Below the pieces are notes generated by a model. It did not search any database. It saw nothing but the letters and a program-made list of their open reading frames with translations, and was not told where the DNA came from. From assembly GCA_944380885.1 (NCBI GenBank), contig CALWIZ010000006.1:1-64000 (forward strand): a stretch of 64,000 nucleotides of DNA. Reading direction: 5' to 3'. This DNA comes from an uncultured Clostridia bacterium (GTDB lineage: Bacteria > Bacillota > Clostridia > Oscillospirales > Acutalibacteraceae). Positions 7,885 through 18,641 of the stretch are shown in pieces. Position numbers and translations under genes: made by a program. Position 1 is the first letter of the stretch; each line of letters opens with the position of its first letter.

Positions 7885-9803
7885 CTTATTTTACTGCCTG
7901 CCGGAACATTGTCTATAAACAGCACCTTTACGTCGTCTTCGGCGCAGTCTGCTGCAAGTATCATACCGTTCGACTCAACACCGCACAGCGTGGCGGGTTT
8001 AAGGTTTGATACAAGAACCACTGTATGACCGATGAGTTCTTCCGGCTTGTAGTATTTCGCGATGCCAGAGGCTACGGTGCGCTCCTTGCCGCTGCCGTCG
8101 TCAAGGGTGAGCTTTAAGAGCTTTTTGGCTTTCGGCACAGGCTCGCACTTGAGTATTTTTGCGGCTTTAAGCTCAACCTTTGAAAAATCCTCTATGCCTA
8201 TCTGCGCGGCGGTGACGGTGTTTTCTGCCTTTTCGTTTTCTTTTTCGGCTTTCTGCTCGGCGGCTATTTCCGCAAGCACCTTTTCGGCGTCTATCCTTGC
8301 AAAAAGCGGAGTCGCCGCGCCGACCGAATATTCCTTTACTTCTCCGAAGCTTAGAACGGCATTGTCACAGCAAAGCTGCGATTTTATAGCCTCGGCGCTT
8401 TCTGGCATAATGGGGGCAAGCAGGTTCGCGAGGATACGTATACATTCAAGCAGATTGTAAAGCACGGTCTCAAGCTCTGATTTTTTGCTTTCGTCTTTCG
8501 CGAGTACCCACGGAGCGGTCTCGTCAATATACTTGTTGCAGCGCTTGGCAAGATTCATAACCGTGTCGCACGCCTCGGCGTTATGGTAAATATCCATAAG
8601 GCTGTAATATTTCTGAACGGTCTCGTCAGCGCAGGAGATAAGCTCGCTGTCAAATTCGCTCGCCGTGCCTCCTGCCTTTACCTTTCCGCCGAAGTATTTT
8701 CCCGCCATCGCCACCGAGCGGTTTACAAGGTTGCCTAATGTATTGGCAAGGTCGGCATTGTACTTTGTGATAAAGCTCTCGTAGGTTATGGTGCCGTCCT
8801 GCGTAAAGGGCATTTCGGAAAGCAGGTAGTATCTTACCGCGTCGGTTCCGAAACGCTTTGCCATATCGTCGGCATAAATCACATTGCCGCGGGATTTTGA
8901 CATCTTGTCTTCACCGACAAGCAGCCACGGATGACCGAGCACCTGCTTCGGCAGAGGAAGACCCAGCGCCATAAGGATAATCGGCCAGTAAATTGTATGG
9001 AAACGGACAATGTCCTTTCCTATAACGTGAAGGTCTGCAGGCCAGAGCTTATGGAACTGCTCGCTGCTGCCGTCGGGGTCGTAGCCTATTCCGGTAATAT
9101 AGTTGGAAAGAGCGTCAAGCCATACGTATACAACGTGCTTATCGTCAAACGGTACCGGAATACCCCATTTAAAGGAGGTTCTTGAAACACATAAATCAGA
9201 AAGACCCGGCTTTAGAAAGTTATTTATCATTTCGTTTTTGCGTGATTCGGGCTTTATGAAATCGGGATTCTGCTCATAGTATTCAAGCAGCTTATCCTGA
9301 TATTTTGAGAGCTTGAGAAAATAAGCCTCCTCCTTGGCGTCTACAACCTCACGTCCGCAGTCGGGGCACTTGCCGTCCACAAGCTGTGAGGCGGTAAAGA
9401 ACGACTCGCAGGGAACGCAGTATTTGCCCTCATAGTGCCCTTTATAGATATCGCCCTGGTCATACAGCTTTTTAAATATCTTCTGAATTACTTTTTCGTG
9501 ATAATCGTCGGTAGTGCGTATAAACTTATCGTAGCTTGTGTTGAGACTGTCCCATACACTGCGTATTTCCGATGAGACCTTATCGACATATTCCTTGGGA
9601 GAAACACCCGCCGCATTGGCGTATTCCTCTATCTTCTGTCCGTGCTCGTCGGAACCGGTCATCAGGAACACGTCAAAGCCCATCATACGCTTGTAGCGTG
9701 CTATCATATCCGCAAGAACAATGTCGTACGCGTTTCCGATATGCGGCTTGCGCGAGGTATAGGCGATAGCCGTGGTGATATAAAATTTTTTCTTTTCTGA
9801 CAT
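7881..9803 (-). CDS. metG: Methionine--tRNA ligase
   Basis: This 640-residue class I synthetase charges tRNA-Met. The HIGH-type motif is PHIGNAY (residues 20-26) and KMSKS is at 300-304. Cys129, Cys132, Cys146 and Cys149 form one zinc knuckle. The C-terminal ~100 residues (from about 540, IGIEDFSKVELKAAKI) are the Trbp111-like tRNA-binding domain that promotes dimerisation, preceded by a short Lys/Glu-rich linker. The downstream tatD overlaps it, and the membrane protein gene lies upstream with a 16-base gap. Confidence 0.96.
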   Translation of the reverse strand: MSEKKKFYITTAIAYTSRKPHIGNAYDIVLADMIARYKRMMGFDVFLMTGSDEHGQKIEEYANAAGVSPKEYVDKVSSEIRSVWDSLNTSYDKFIRTTDDYHEKVIQKIFKKLYDQGDIYKGHYEGKYCVPCESFFTASQLVDGKCPDCGREVVDAKEEAYFLKLSKYQDKLLEYYEQNPDFIKPESRKNEMINNFLKPGLSDLCVSRTSFKWGIPVPFDDKHVVYVWLDALSNYITGIGYDPDGSSEQFHKLWPADLHVIGKDIVRFHTIYWPIILMALGLPLPKQVLGHPWLLVGEDKMSKSRGNVIYADDMAKRFGTDAVRYYLLSEMPFTQDGTITYESFITKYNADLANTLGNLVNRSVAMAGKYFGGKVKAGGTASEFDSELISCADETVQKYYSLMDIYHNAEACDTVMNLAKRCNKYIDETAPWVLAKDESKKSELETVLYNLLECIRILANLLAPIMPESAEAIKSQLCCDNAVLSFGEVKEYSVGAATPLFARIDAEKVLAEIAAEQKAEKENEKAENTVTAAQIGIEDFSKVELKAAKILKCEPVPKAKKLLKLTLDDGSGKERTVASGIAKYYKPEELIGHTVVLVSNLKPATLCGVESNGMILAADCAEDDVKVLFIDNVPAGSKIR

Positions 9804-9819
9804 ATATATTCCTCCCGTA

Positions 9820-12612
9820 TTACGGTTTTTGAGTTAAATATAGAATATATGAAACAACTGTGCTGATAAGGCAATATAAAAGCACAAATGCGCCGGATAA
9901 AAGCGAGCCGGAGCTGTTGAAGGACATATAGGCGAAAAGTATCGCGCCTATAACGGAGGTAAGCGTGTAAAGCACAGTAAGAAGTATGTTGGATTTTTTT
10001 ATACGGCTGGCGCTGTTTATTATAGCCGCAAGTCCAATGGGGCTTCCCTTATACGCGGCAGGCGCCTGACAGCGGGGAGCATATGTGACCGCGTTTTTAT
10101 ACATATGGCAGCCGGCTGCGCTCATCACCTTTACCGAATCCTCGTAAAGACCCATATAATCGCATATCATTTCCTCGGTCATATTAGGATCTGAGCTGTT
10201 TATAAGCATTGTGACGCCGAGCGAGGAAACCCGTCTTAATTCGCGTGATATATCTGGTCTTACGGTATAGTGCACGGTAAGCAGAGCGTAAGCCTTGTCC
10301 TCTGACGCGACATAAACAGGGAAAAAGCCCTGCCTTAATATCTTGCGGTCTACCTCAACGCTCGGACATTCTATTCCGTGCGCCTCCATAAGCGTTCTGT
10401 TTCCGATAAAGAGCAGACGGTTATCTACCCAGCCTGATATTCCCATACGGTCCTCGTACTTTACCGTGTCCGAATCGGGCAGAACCACGTTTTTATCGGT
10501 TCCGGCTATCTTCTTGAATATGGGGGCGAGAGGGCTGTTAAGCGCGTCGGTAAGCGAAGCGGCGCGGATTATGGTATCGTCTATGCTGTTGTCTGACAAA
10601 AGCTGCATATTGTGAAGCGTTACCGTGCCGGACGGGAAAATATCCTCCGAGCTGAAAACAACGGCGTTCGCGTACTCGATATGTTCTGCTCCGACCTTTC
10701 CGGCAATCATCGCCCCGCAGCGGCTCAGCCTTTTGGCGGCTGAGGCGAACGGCAGAGCGTCGATAAAGAATATGACAGGCATCGCGGCAAAGCACTGCAC
10801 CGCGGCGGCGGAGTAAAAGCCGTATACCGCTCCGTCGAAATAAGACGCTCCGGCAAATCCGACGGCAAGAGAAAGAATAATCGAAACAAGTGTTACCGCC
10901 GGCAGCTTGCCCGCGAGAACCACCCTGAAAGTCGAATATTTCATAAATCCGTCTATATGCGAGGTTCTCTGCGGAGCGGCGGCAAGCACGTCGCCCTCAA
11001 TCGAGTTTTTTGCCATGGCAAAGGTCACTGCGCGGTCGTCTATCAGCTTTACAGCGCGCTTAGGAATGTTGCCCGCAATCTGTCGGAAGCTCAGAAGCCT
11101 GCCCGACGCCGCGAGGAAGGCGCATACAGAGCGGAAAGAGATTATTATTCCGCAAAGCAGCAGCATATCCATAGCCGGCTCGCTCGCGTATGCCGCCGCT
11201 ACCGCGTAGGCGAGTACCGACAGCGACGCCGTTACGGCGCATATTTCCGGTGACGAGCGTCTGCTTAATATACGCGCGATACTGCCGAACATATCGGCGT
11301 TTATAAGTATTATTATTGCCAGAACCGCCGTACATATTATATCCGCCGTGCGGGTGTGGGCAAGTATTGTCTCGGAAAGAAGCGGCAGCTTTGAGCAGGC
11401 GAGAACAAGAGTAAAAAGAACCGAGAAAAACGCGCGCAGGAAATGGCTGCGTTTTTTCACCGAGAGCATTCTGAGAAAATGCTTTGCCTCCTTTTCGGAG
11501 CGGAACTCCTCTTTCGGCTCATATTCGTCAAATTCGGTCTGTTCGAGCTTAAGCTCGCTTTCGTGAACTTCCGTTCCGTCGTCTGTAAGCTCTGTGAGCT
11601 CGTCTTTAAGGTCAATCGGCCTTGTCTGTGAGCTTACACTTATTCTTGAGGTACTGTCGCTGTCCGCAACAGGTGTGAACTTTATTGTGGCGGTGTGGGA
11701 CATATCCGGCTTTTTCGGTGTTTCAGGCTGACTGTTGCTGCTGTCAATATCCGATATCACATGAAAAACATTTTTATTTGACGTCGCATTTCCCGAAACT
11801 GACGATATTATGTCCTCATATACTTCCGGCTCTTTTTTTGAAGCCGTTTTTCCCTCTTTTACAGGCTGACTGACCGGTTTTGCGGTTTTATCTTCCGTTT
11901 TTTGCGGTTTAGCCTGCGCTGTCTTGTCGGAAAAACTGTATTTTCCGAGGTCGTCAAAGGATATGTCATACTTTTGCGAGAGCTTGTCAAGCGTTTTGAG
12001 GCTCTCGTTTTTAAGTATTTCCGCTACGCTTTCGAGCTTGTATGTAGGCGCGGTGTGCATCGCGGAATCGTCGCCCTCATCGTCAAGAATAAAAGGACGG
12101 CATTTTTCAAGCAGGGATTTTTTGCCCCTTACCGCAGCGCTTTCATTGGCGTTATTCCGGCTTTTCGGAGCGGCGCCGTATTCCGCTGTCGGTTCAGGTA
12201 CGGTTTTTCCGTTTTCAGACTCGTCACGGTGTGACACCGGCGGTGTAATGGACTGAGATTCAGACTGTGACATACTATCAGGTATATTATTAAATGCCGT
12301 CGGTGCTTCAGGTACCCTTTCAGTCTTGAGCATATCGGGAGCTGCATTCGGCGCGGCAAAATCCGCTTTTACTTCTTCGGGATTACCTTTTTCCTCGGAC
12401 ATTTCACTCATTTTTTTGATGAGCGATTCAAGCGCTCCGGTAGCGGTGCCGCGTTCCTGCTCAAACCTGCTTTGTAGCTCAGATATTTCTTCCTGTGTCA
12501 CAGCGTCGGTCCTGCGCGGCTGACCGTCTTCCGGAAAGGAGTCAAATCCGCTGGTTTCCTCATCTGAAAACATAAAGAAATCGTCATTCCTCTTTTTTGA
12601 AAAGAAACTCAT
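9820..12612 (-). CDS. P-type-ATPase-like membrane protein lacking the phosphorylation motif
   Basis: About 385 disordered, Ser/Thr/Glu/Lys-rich cytoplasmic residues precede several membrane helices. The C-terminal half follows P-type ATPase order: an actuator-like stretch (EGDVLAA, HIDGF), a helix pair, then an AKRLSRCGAMIAGKVGAEHIEYANAVVF lead-in whose next residues are SSEDIFPSGTVTL (near residue 650). A true pump has DKTGTLT here, so the phosphorylated Asp is missing. Later GISGWVDNRLLFIGNRTLM resembles the nucleotide-binding domain, and RPDISRELRRVSSLGVTMLINSSDPN the hinge that normally holds TGD. It therefore cannot work as a pump. A scaffold or regulatory role is inference. It overlaps rlmB by four bases. 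Confidence 0.7.
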   Translation of the reverse strand: MSFFSKKRNDDFFMFSDEETSGFDSFPEDGQPRRTDAVTQEEISELQSRFEQERGTATGALESLIKKMSEMSEEKGNPEEVKADFAAPNAAPDMLKTERVPEAPTAFNNIPDSMSQSESQSITPPVSHRDESENGKTVPEPTAEYGAAPKSRNNANESAAVRGKKSLLEKCRPFILDDEGDDSAMHTAPTYKLESVAEILKNESLKTLDKLSQKYDISFDDLGKYSFSDKTAQAKPQKTEDKTAKPVSQPVKEGKTASKKEPEVYEDIISSVSGNATSNKNVFHVISDIDSSNSQPETPKKPDMSHTATIKFTPVADSDSTSRISVSSQTRPIDLKDELTELTDDGTEVHESELKLEQTEFDEYEPKEEFRSEKEAKHFLRMLSVKKRSHFLRAFFSVLFTLVLACSKLPLLSETILAHTRTADIICTAVLAIIILINADMFGSIARILSRRSSPEICAVTASLSVLAYAVAAAYASEPAMDMLLLCGIIISFRSVCAFLAASGRLLSFRQIAGNIPKRAVKLIDDRAVTFAMAKNSIEGDVLAAAPQRTSHIDGFMKYSTFRVVLAGKLPAVTLVSIILSLAVGFAGASYFDGAVYGFYSAAAVQCFAAMPVIFFIDALPFASAAKRLSRCGAMIAGKVGAEHIEYANAVVFSSEDIFPSGTVTLHNMQLLSDNSIDDTIIRAASLTDALNSPLAPIFKKIAGTDKNVVLPDSDTVKYEDRMGISGWVDNRLLFIGNRTLMEAHGIECPSVEVDRKILRQGFFPVYVASEDKAYALLTVHYTVRPDISRELRRVSSLGVTMLINSSDPNMTEEMICDYMGLYEDSVKVMSAAGCHMYKNAVTYAPRCQAPAAYKGSPIGLAAIINSASRIKKSNILLTVLYTLTSVIGAILFAYMSFNSSGSLLSGAFVLLYCLISTVVSYILYLTQKP

Positions 12613-13364
12613 TGCGACCTCCTTTTCCGCACTACTTCGTACATCAGCACGCCGGCGGCTACCGACGCGTTAAGTGAGTTTATTTTCCCGCACATCGGCA
12701 GGCTTATTATTTTATCGCACTTTTTGGCGGTCAGGGCGCCTATCCCGCTGCCCTCGTTGCCTATGACTATCGCGCATGGGACATCAAAGTCGGTTTCAGT
12801 GTAATCCTCTCCGTCCATATCGGCGCCGAATACCCATACTCCGCGTCTTTTCAGTTCGTCAATGGTGCTTGCTATGTTGGTCACTCGCGCGACCGGCATA
12901 TACTCAAGTGCGCCGCTTGCCGCTTTTGCTACGGTAGCGTTAAGCGAGGCGCTTCTGCGCTTCGGTATTATAATTCCGTGCACTCCGCAGGCCTCCGCCG
13001 TTCTGACGATAGCACCGAGATTATGGGGATCTTCTATTTCATCGCATATTATAATAAACGGTTTTTGGTTTCTTTCTTCCGCAGAGGCAAAAATATCCTC
13101 GACCGTGGCGTATTCCTGTGCCGCGAACATAACGGCGACACCCTGATGGTTCGCGCCGCCGCAGTAATAATCAAGCTTCTGGGGACTTACTTCCTTTATC
13201 AGAATCCCCTTCGCGCGGCATTTGGCTATTATCGCCGTAACCGAGCCGCCCGAAACCCCGTGCGCCACCAGCAGACGGTCTATTTCCCTGCCTGAGCGGA
13301 CCGCTTCAAGCACCGGATTCCTGCCGCATATTATGCTGCCGCTTTTTTCTTCGTTATTCTGCAT
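12609..13364 (-). CDS. rlmB: 23S rRNA 2'-O-methyltransferase, RlmB/TrmH (SpoU) family
   Basis: The 251-residue protein has an N-terminal RNA-binding domain (GRNPVLEAVRSGREIDRLLV) and a SPOUT knot with the three SpoU motifs: DEIEDPHNLGAIVRTAEACG, IVIGNEGSGI and ISLPMCGKINSLNASVAAGV. It is expected to methylate a guanosine ribose in 23S rRNA. The exact position is assumed from RlmB homology. It is the first gene of a minus-strand set leading into the ATPase-like gene and metG. Confidence 0.88.
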   Translation of the reverse strand: MQNNEEKSGSIICGRNPVLEAVRSGREIDRLLVAHGVSGGSVTAIIAKCRAKGILIKEVSPQKLDYYCGGANHQGVAVMFAAQEYATVEDIFASAEERNQKPFIIICDEIEDPHNLGAIVRTAEACGVHGIIIPKRRSASLNATVAKAASGALEYMPVARVTNIASTIDELKRRGVWVFGADMDGEDYTETDFDVPCAIVIGNEGSGIGALTAKKCDKIISLPMCGKINSLNASVAAGVLMYEVVRKRRSQ

Positions 13365-13485
13365 ATTTTAAAATTCCTTTTTTACATAAAAATACATAAT
13401 AGATTATACCATATTTCTTTATCAATTAAAATAGGCAATTTAATAAATAAACAGGAAATATCTGAAAATAATATATTTAAAATAA

Positions 13486-14760
<1,275 letters not shown>

Positions 14761-14767
14761 TGCAGAA

Positions 14768-14797
14768 ACCCCCGCTTTGTCCCTACAAAGCGGGGGT
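14768..14797. terminator. Bidirectional terminator between eno and the MoCF-like gene
   Basis: The 13-bp stem ACCCCCGCTTTGT/ACAAAGCGGGGGT with loop CCCT lies between two convergent genes. AATACTTT follows on the plus side. Confidence 0.75.
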
Positions 14798-14813
14798 AAT
14801 ACTTTAAATGCCG

Positions 14814-15986
14814 TCAACCGAAAAGAGTGCTGAAGGTTTCCCTTAAATAAGCGGCAGCGCTTACGCCTTCCTTCGCGGGTACATAAAATATGCAGTAGCA
14901 CAAAACGGCAATTACGATAAGCAGAATAATCGAGATCACAAGAACAGCTATATTACCGGATTTGCGTCCGTCATGTTCCGATATGTCAGTATAATAAGGC
15001 GGTTCGTCCTCATATTCATTGTTCAGACTGTCCTCATGGCTTTTTTTGAATTTTTCGGTATCTGTAAAATAATCTCTGCTTTCGTTGGAGACAACCGATT
15101 TGTCCTGTGCCGCGGTTTTCTGCGGCTGCATGGGAATAGCGTAATCGCCGGTGGTGTCCGCAGGCTTCGGGACAAATGAGCCGAGAGGCATATCAGTCTT
15201 ATCCGGCTCACTGTCTTCGGCTTCGGCAGGATTTTCGCTCTCTGAATTTTCTACGGCTCCGGAAACCACTCTTTCCATGTTTTCTGCGGCATCAGTGCTT
15301 TCCGGGTTGTCTTTGGCGGCAGGTTCTGCCGCATTTTCCGGAAAACCGGCTTGATTTTCAGAGCTTTCAGCCGTAGCTTCAGCCTCAGTATCAGCCGGAA
15401 TTACGGCAGTGGCTTCAGGTGTGCCGACTGTATCTTGAACGCCGTTTTGTACGGCGGCCGCGGAGGGCGGTACCGCCGCAGCATCGGCGGCTGGCTGCGC
15501 CTGACCCTGTATCTTTTCTTTCATTTCAATAGCGCAAAGTTCCTCGATATACGGGTGTATAAGGGTGTTCATAATGGCTTTTCGGACAGCGCGGTTATCG
15601 GTCAGCAGTATCATTGACTGGGGACCGCTTTCTATAATGCAGCCGCCGAAGCTGCCGTCAGCCGTGACAAGCGGCGTAGCTCCGTTTATTACCCGTATTT
15701 TTTCCCCTCCGGATATACCGTAGCGTTTATTGTCAATTTCAGTCAGGGTTTTGCTTATGGCGCGCGCCGTTATATCCATTATCCCGTCTTCCCCGAAAAG
15801 GTTGCCCGAAATAATGATTACACGGCTTCTTGATACCGCTCTCGCAAGGTCGTGCACAAGTGTTTTTCTGTCAGGCGCCTTGTCGGTCAGCAGTCTCATT
15901 CTGCAGCAGCCGCACAAATTGAATTCAAGCTCAAAATCCGTATTTGTCCTGTAATAGACAATATCGACCTTTAAATTCTGCAACAT
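14814..15986 (-). CDS. Membrane-anchored protein with a MoCF/CinA-N-like domain
   Basis: Residues 1 to about 160 resemble the molybdopterin-binding-like (MoCF) domain of CinA: VIIISGNLFGEDGIMDITARAISKTL corresponds to the GG..TEDD..TxxAia motif, and GATPLVTADGSFGGCIIESGPQSMILLTDNRAVRKAIMN to the C-terminal loop. The catalytic residues are not well conserved. A long Ala/Glu/Pro-rich disordered linker (about 165-320) leads to one membrane helix (NIAVLVISIILLIVIAVLCY), then a short tail. It follows sortase B and the CinA C-terminal gene in the same operon. The domain call is by eye and moderate. Confidence 0.55.
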   Translation of the reverse strand: MLQNLKVDIVYYRTNTDFELEFNLCGCCRMRLLTDKAPDRKTLVHDLARAVSRSRVIIISGNLFGEDGIMDITARAISKTLTEIDNKRYGISGGEKIRVINGATPLVTADGSFGGCIIESGPQSMILLTDNRAVRKAIMNTLIHPYIEELCAIEMKEKIQGQAQPAADAAAVPPSAAAVQNGVQDTVGTPEATAVIPADTEAEATAESSENQAGFPENAAEPAAKDNPESTDAAENMERVVSGAVENSESENPAEAEDSEPDKTDMPLGSFVPKPADTTGDYAIPMQPQKTAAQDKSVVSNESRDYFTDTEKFKKSHEDSLNNEYEDEPPYYTDISEHDGRKSGNIAVLVISIILLIVIAVLCYCIFYVPAKEGVSAAAYLRETFSTLFG

Positions 15987-16006
15987 AAGCAGTCCTCCTT
16001 TTTTTA

Positions 16007-16957
16007 TCAGTCAAACGGGAAGTCAAGTCCCCTGTCGTCATACCAGCGCTTCGGGTACCTCGGGGACGGGTTCGCCGATGCCGACGAGGTATCGACCGTC
16101 GGCTCCTCGCCCTCTCTTGTCTCCCTCGCCATTACGACGAGCCTCGCGTCGTCAAAATCGTAAACGCAGGTCACGAGGGTTATTATGTTATCGCCGTTTA
16201 CAACGTCAACACCGGTATTTATAAGACTGCGCTGATATGCTTCGTCCGCCCAAGAGTTGAAATCGTCGTCATCCAGAAAGTTTTTGCGCGATATGTTGTA
16301 AATATATCCGTTGTCGTCTTTCTTCGAGGCATTGAGCACAAAAACCGAAAACACCTTGTAGGTCGACGATTTGTAAAGGGTTGAGAACTCAAGCGTTGGG
16401 TTTTGCTTGTAAAAATCAAGGTTCCTGTATTTCGTGAGATTCGCGAACATGGAGCCGTTTTTCATATGGTGCCCGTATATTACGAGGTTTTTGTCGGTCT
16501 CTTGCTCGGTTATAGTGTTGTCGCAGTCAAAAAACAGCGCGCCGTATGCGCTTGTCTGCTTTTTCTGGTTGTGGGTAAGATAATAGTCGTTGTTGTCGGT
16601 CTGGTATATCGGATTGTCTATTTTTGTGTTGGGAACGGTGATCCAGCCCTTAAAATCGCTGTTTTCGGCAAGCATCTGGTCGGTTATCGAGGTTGCCGGA
16701 GCGGCTGTCTCGGAGCTTTGAGATGAAGAAGACGAGTGCCACAGCTTGCGGCTTTCATCGATTATACTGTCCTGCTTTTTGGCGGTAAGGAAATAATTTG
16801 TGAGATAAACCGCCGAACCGATGAAAACTATCAGAGCGATAAGGAAAAACAGCTTGAGGATTACCTGCTTTTTATTGTCCCTCCGGTTCGGAATATAGGA
16901 AATATACAGATTATGAAAAAAGCTCTGAATTGTGGGTCTTTCTTTTGCGTGCTTCAT
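16007..16957 (-). CDS. srtB: Class B sortase
   Basis: The 316-residue protein has an N-terminal cytoplasmic patch and one membrane anchor (residues 33-55). The sortase domain contains YGHHMKNGSMF (catalytic His near 163), TLVTC (Cys264) and DARL (Arg272), the His-Cys-Arg triad. SrtB-type enzymes attach proteins to peptidoglycan at NP.TN-like signals. No obvious substrate with such a signal is encoded in the window. The start overlaps the pncC stop by four bases. Confidence 0.9.
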   Translation of the reverse strand: MKHAKERPTIQSFFHNLYISYIPNRRDNKKQVILKLFFLIALIVFIGSAVYLTNYFLTAKKQDSIIDESRKLWHSSSSSQSSETAAPATSITDQMLAENSDFKGWITVPNTKIDNPIYQTDNNDYYLTHNQKKQTSAYGALFFDCDNTITEQETDKNLVIYGHHMKNGSMFANLTKYRNLDFYKQNPTLEFSTLYKSSTYKVFSVFVLNASKKDDNGYIYNISRKNFLDDDDFNSWADEAYQRSLINTGVDVVNGDNIITLVTCVYDFDDARLVVMARETREGEEPTVDTSSASANPSPRYPKRWYDDRGLDFPFD

Positions 16958-17448
16958 TTTTTAACTTCCCCGATTGTTTTTAATAATAAACTGAACAGTT
17001 CAGATACCGCCGTTTCCCTGACCTGACTGCGGCTCTCGTACACAATATGCAGTTCTTTCACCTCGGTGCCTGCCGAAGATGTTGCCGCAATATACACAAG
17101 CCCGGGTTCGTGTCCCTCCGACGGGTCCGGCCCTGCGACTCCGGTTACCGACAGCCCTATATCGGAAGAGGCTTTTTTTCTTACGCCCTCTGCCATTTCA
17201 CGCGCTGTTTCCCGGCTTACCGCGCCGAAGGCCTCAAGCGTTTTTTTGCTTACGCCGAGTACTTCGTGCTTTATCCGTACCGAGTAGGAGACAACCCCCA
17301 TTTCAAACACCGCCGACGCTCCTGCGACAGAGGTTATATAAGCGGATAGAAGTCCGCCCGTGCAGGATTCGGCAGCGGATACCGTCATTTTGTTCTCGTT
17401 AAGCAGCTTTACCGCCCTTTCGGCGTGCCGCAAGGTTGTTTCATTCAT
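16954..17448 (-). CDS. pncC: CinA C-terminal domain protein (NMN amidohydrolase, PncC family)
   Basis: At 164 residues this is a stand-alone CinA C-terminal domain. AAESCTGGLLSAYITSVAGAS contains the catalytic Ser/Thr region, and SVTGVAGPDPSEGHEPGLVYIA is the second family motif. PncC converts nicotinamide mononucleotide to nicotinate mononucleotide in NAD recycling. The N-terminal CinA domain may be represented by the separate MoCF-like membrane gene two positions downstream. Confidence 0.85.
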   Translation of the reverse strand: MNETTLRHAERAVKLLNENKMTVSAAESCTGGLLSAYITSVAGASAVFEMGVVSYSVRIKHEVLGVSKKTLEAFGAVSRETAREMAEGVRKKASSDIGLSVTGVAGPDPSEGHEPGLVYIAATSSAGTEVKELHIVYESRSQVRETAVSELFSLLLKTIGEVKK

Positions 17449-17471
17449 ATTTTTGCGCCGTCTTTGCTTAA

Positions 17472-18641
17472 TTATTCAATAAAGGAATACTGCGTCCCCT
17501 CGACCGCCTTTTCGACAAGCCCTTCAATATCAAGCCCCTTTTCGGCTTCCTCGCAAAGGACGAGGGTGGGTCTTGTCTTCGGGTGCTTTGGGGTAAATAC
17601 CGTGCAGCAGTCCTCGTAAGGGAGAATAGAGGTCTCAAAGGTGTCTATATGCCGGGATACGGCTATTATTTCCTCCTTGTCCATTCCTATAAGGGGACGG
17701 AGTACCGGCATGTTCGTGACGCTGTCAGTGGTGACAAGAGCCGGCAGGGTCTGGCTCGCGACCTGTCCGAGACTTTCTCCAGTAATAAGCGCGAGACTTC
17801 CCGAGCTTTTGGCTATGCGCTCCGCAATTCTCATCATCATACGCCGCATTATAAGAGTAAAGTAATCCTCCGGACATTTCTTCGCTATCTCGTCCTGAAC
17901 CTCGGTAAAGGGGACAACCGCCAGATTTATCGTACCGCTGTAAGCCGCCACTTTTTTAAGCAGTGTGCGCACCTTAAGCTCGGCTCTGGGACTTGTATAC
18001 GGGGGACTCGCGAAATGTATAGCGTCAAGTCTGAGCCCTCTTTTTGCCATTGTCCACGCGGCGACGGGACTGTCGATTCCTCCTGAAATCAGCACCGACG
18101 CTTTGCCGGCGGTTCCCACCGGCAGACCGCCCGCGCCCTTTATCTGCTCGGCTCTTACATATGCCGCAAAATCCCTTATCTCAACATAAACCGTGCGGTC
18201 GGGATTGTGAACATCAACCTTGAGATGCGGATACGCCTCAAGTAAAACCGCTCCTACCTCGGTGCATATTTCGGGAGAGGTAAGCGGAAAACGCTTGTCT
18301 GCTCTTTTAGCCTCCACCTTGAAGGTTTTTATATTTTCCATCACATTTTTAAGATATTCACGCGAACGCGAAAGTATGTCCTCAATCGTCTTTTCGCAGA
18401 CGCAGGCGCGGCTGAAGCCGGCTATGCCGAATATCATTCCGACCCTTTTGAGCGCTTCCTCAAAATCGTAATCCTCCGAAACAGGCTGCACGTAAATCGT
18501 TGACTGCGATTTTGTGATTTCCGCTTCCCCAAGGTCTTTGAGGCGGCGTTTCATATTTTTTATAAGAGTGTCCTCAAAGTTTGAGCGGTTAAGACCTTTA
18601 AGGGCAAGCTCCCCATTTTTAATAAGTATTATTTCTTTCAT
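17472..18641 (-). CDS. thiI: tRNA 4-thiouridine synthase ThiI (THUMP + PP-loop)
   Basis: The 389-residue protein has an N-terminal ferredoxin-like/THUMP region and a PP-loop adenylation motif, SVLISGGIDSPVAAW. It ends without a rhodanese domain, as is usual in Firmicutes. It activates U8 of tRNA and receives sulfur from a cysteine desulfurase, encoded immediately upstream with a one-base overlap. That iscS/thiI pairing strongly supports a dedicated sulfur donor. Confidence 0.94.
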   Translation of the reverse strand: MKEIILIKNGELALKGLNRSNFEDTLIKNMKRRLKDLGEAEITKSQSTIYVQPVSEDYDFEEALKRVGMIFGIAGFSRACVCEKTIEDILSRSREYLKNVMENIKTFKVEAKRADKRFPLTSPEICTEVGAVLLEAYPHLKVDVHNPDRTVYVEIRDFAAYVRAEQIKGAGGLPVGTAGKASVLISGGIDSPVAAWTMAKRGLRLDAIHFASPPYTSPRAELKVRTLLKKVAAYSGTINLAVVPFTEVQDEIAKKCPEDYFTLIMRRMMMRIAERIAKSSGSLALITGESLGQVASQTLPALVTTDSVTNMPVLRPLIGMDKEEIIAVSRHIDTFETSILPYEDCCTVFTPKHPKTRPTLVLCEEAEKGLDIEGLVEKAVEGTQYSFIE

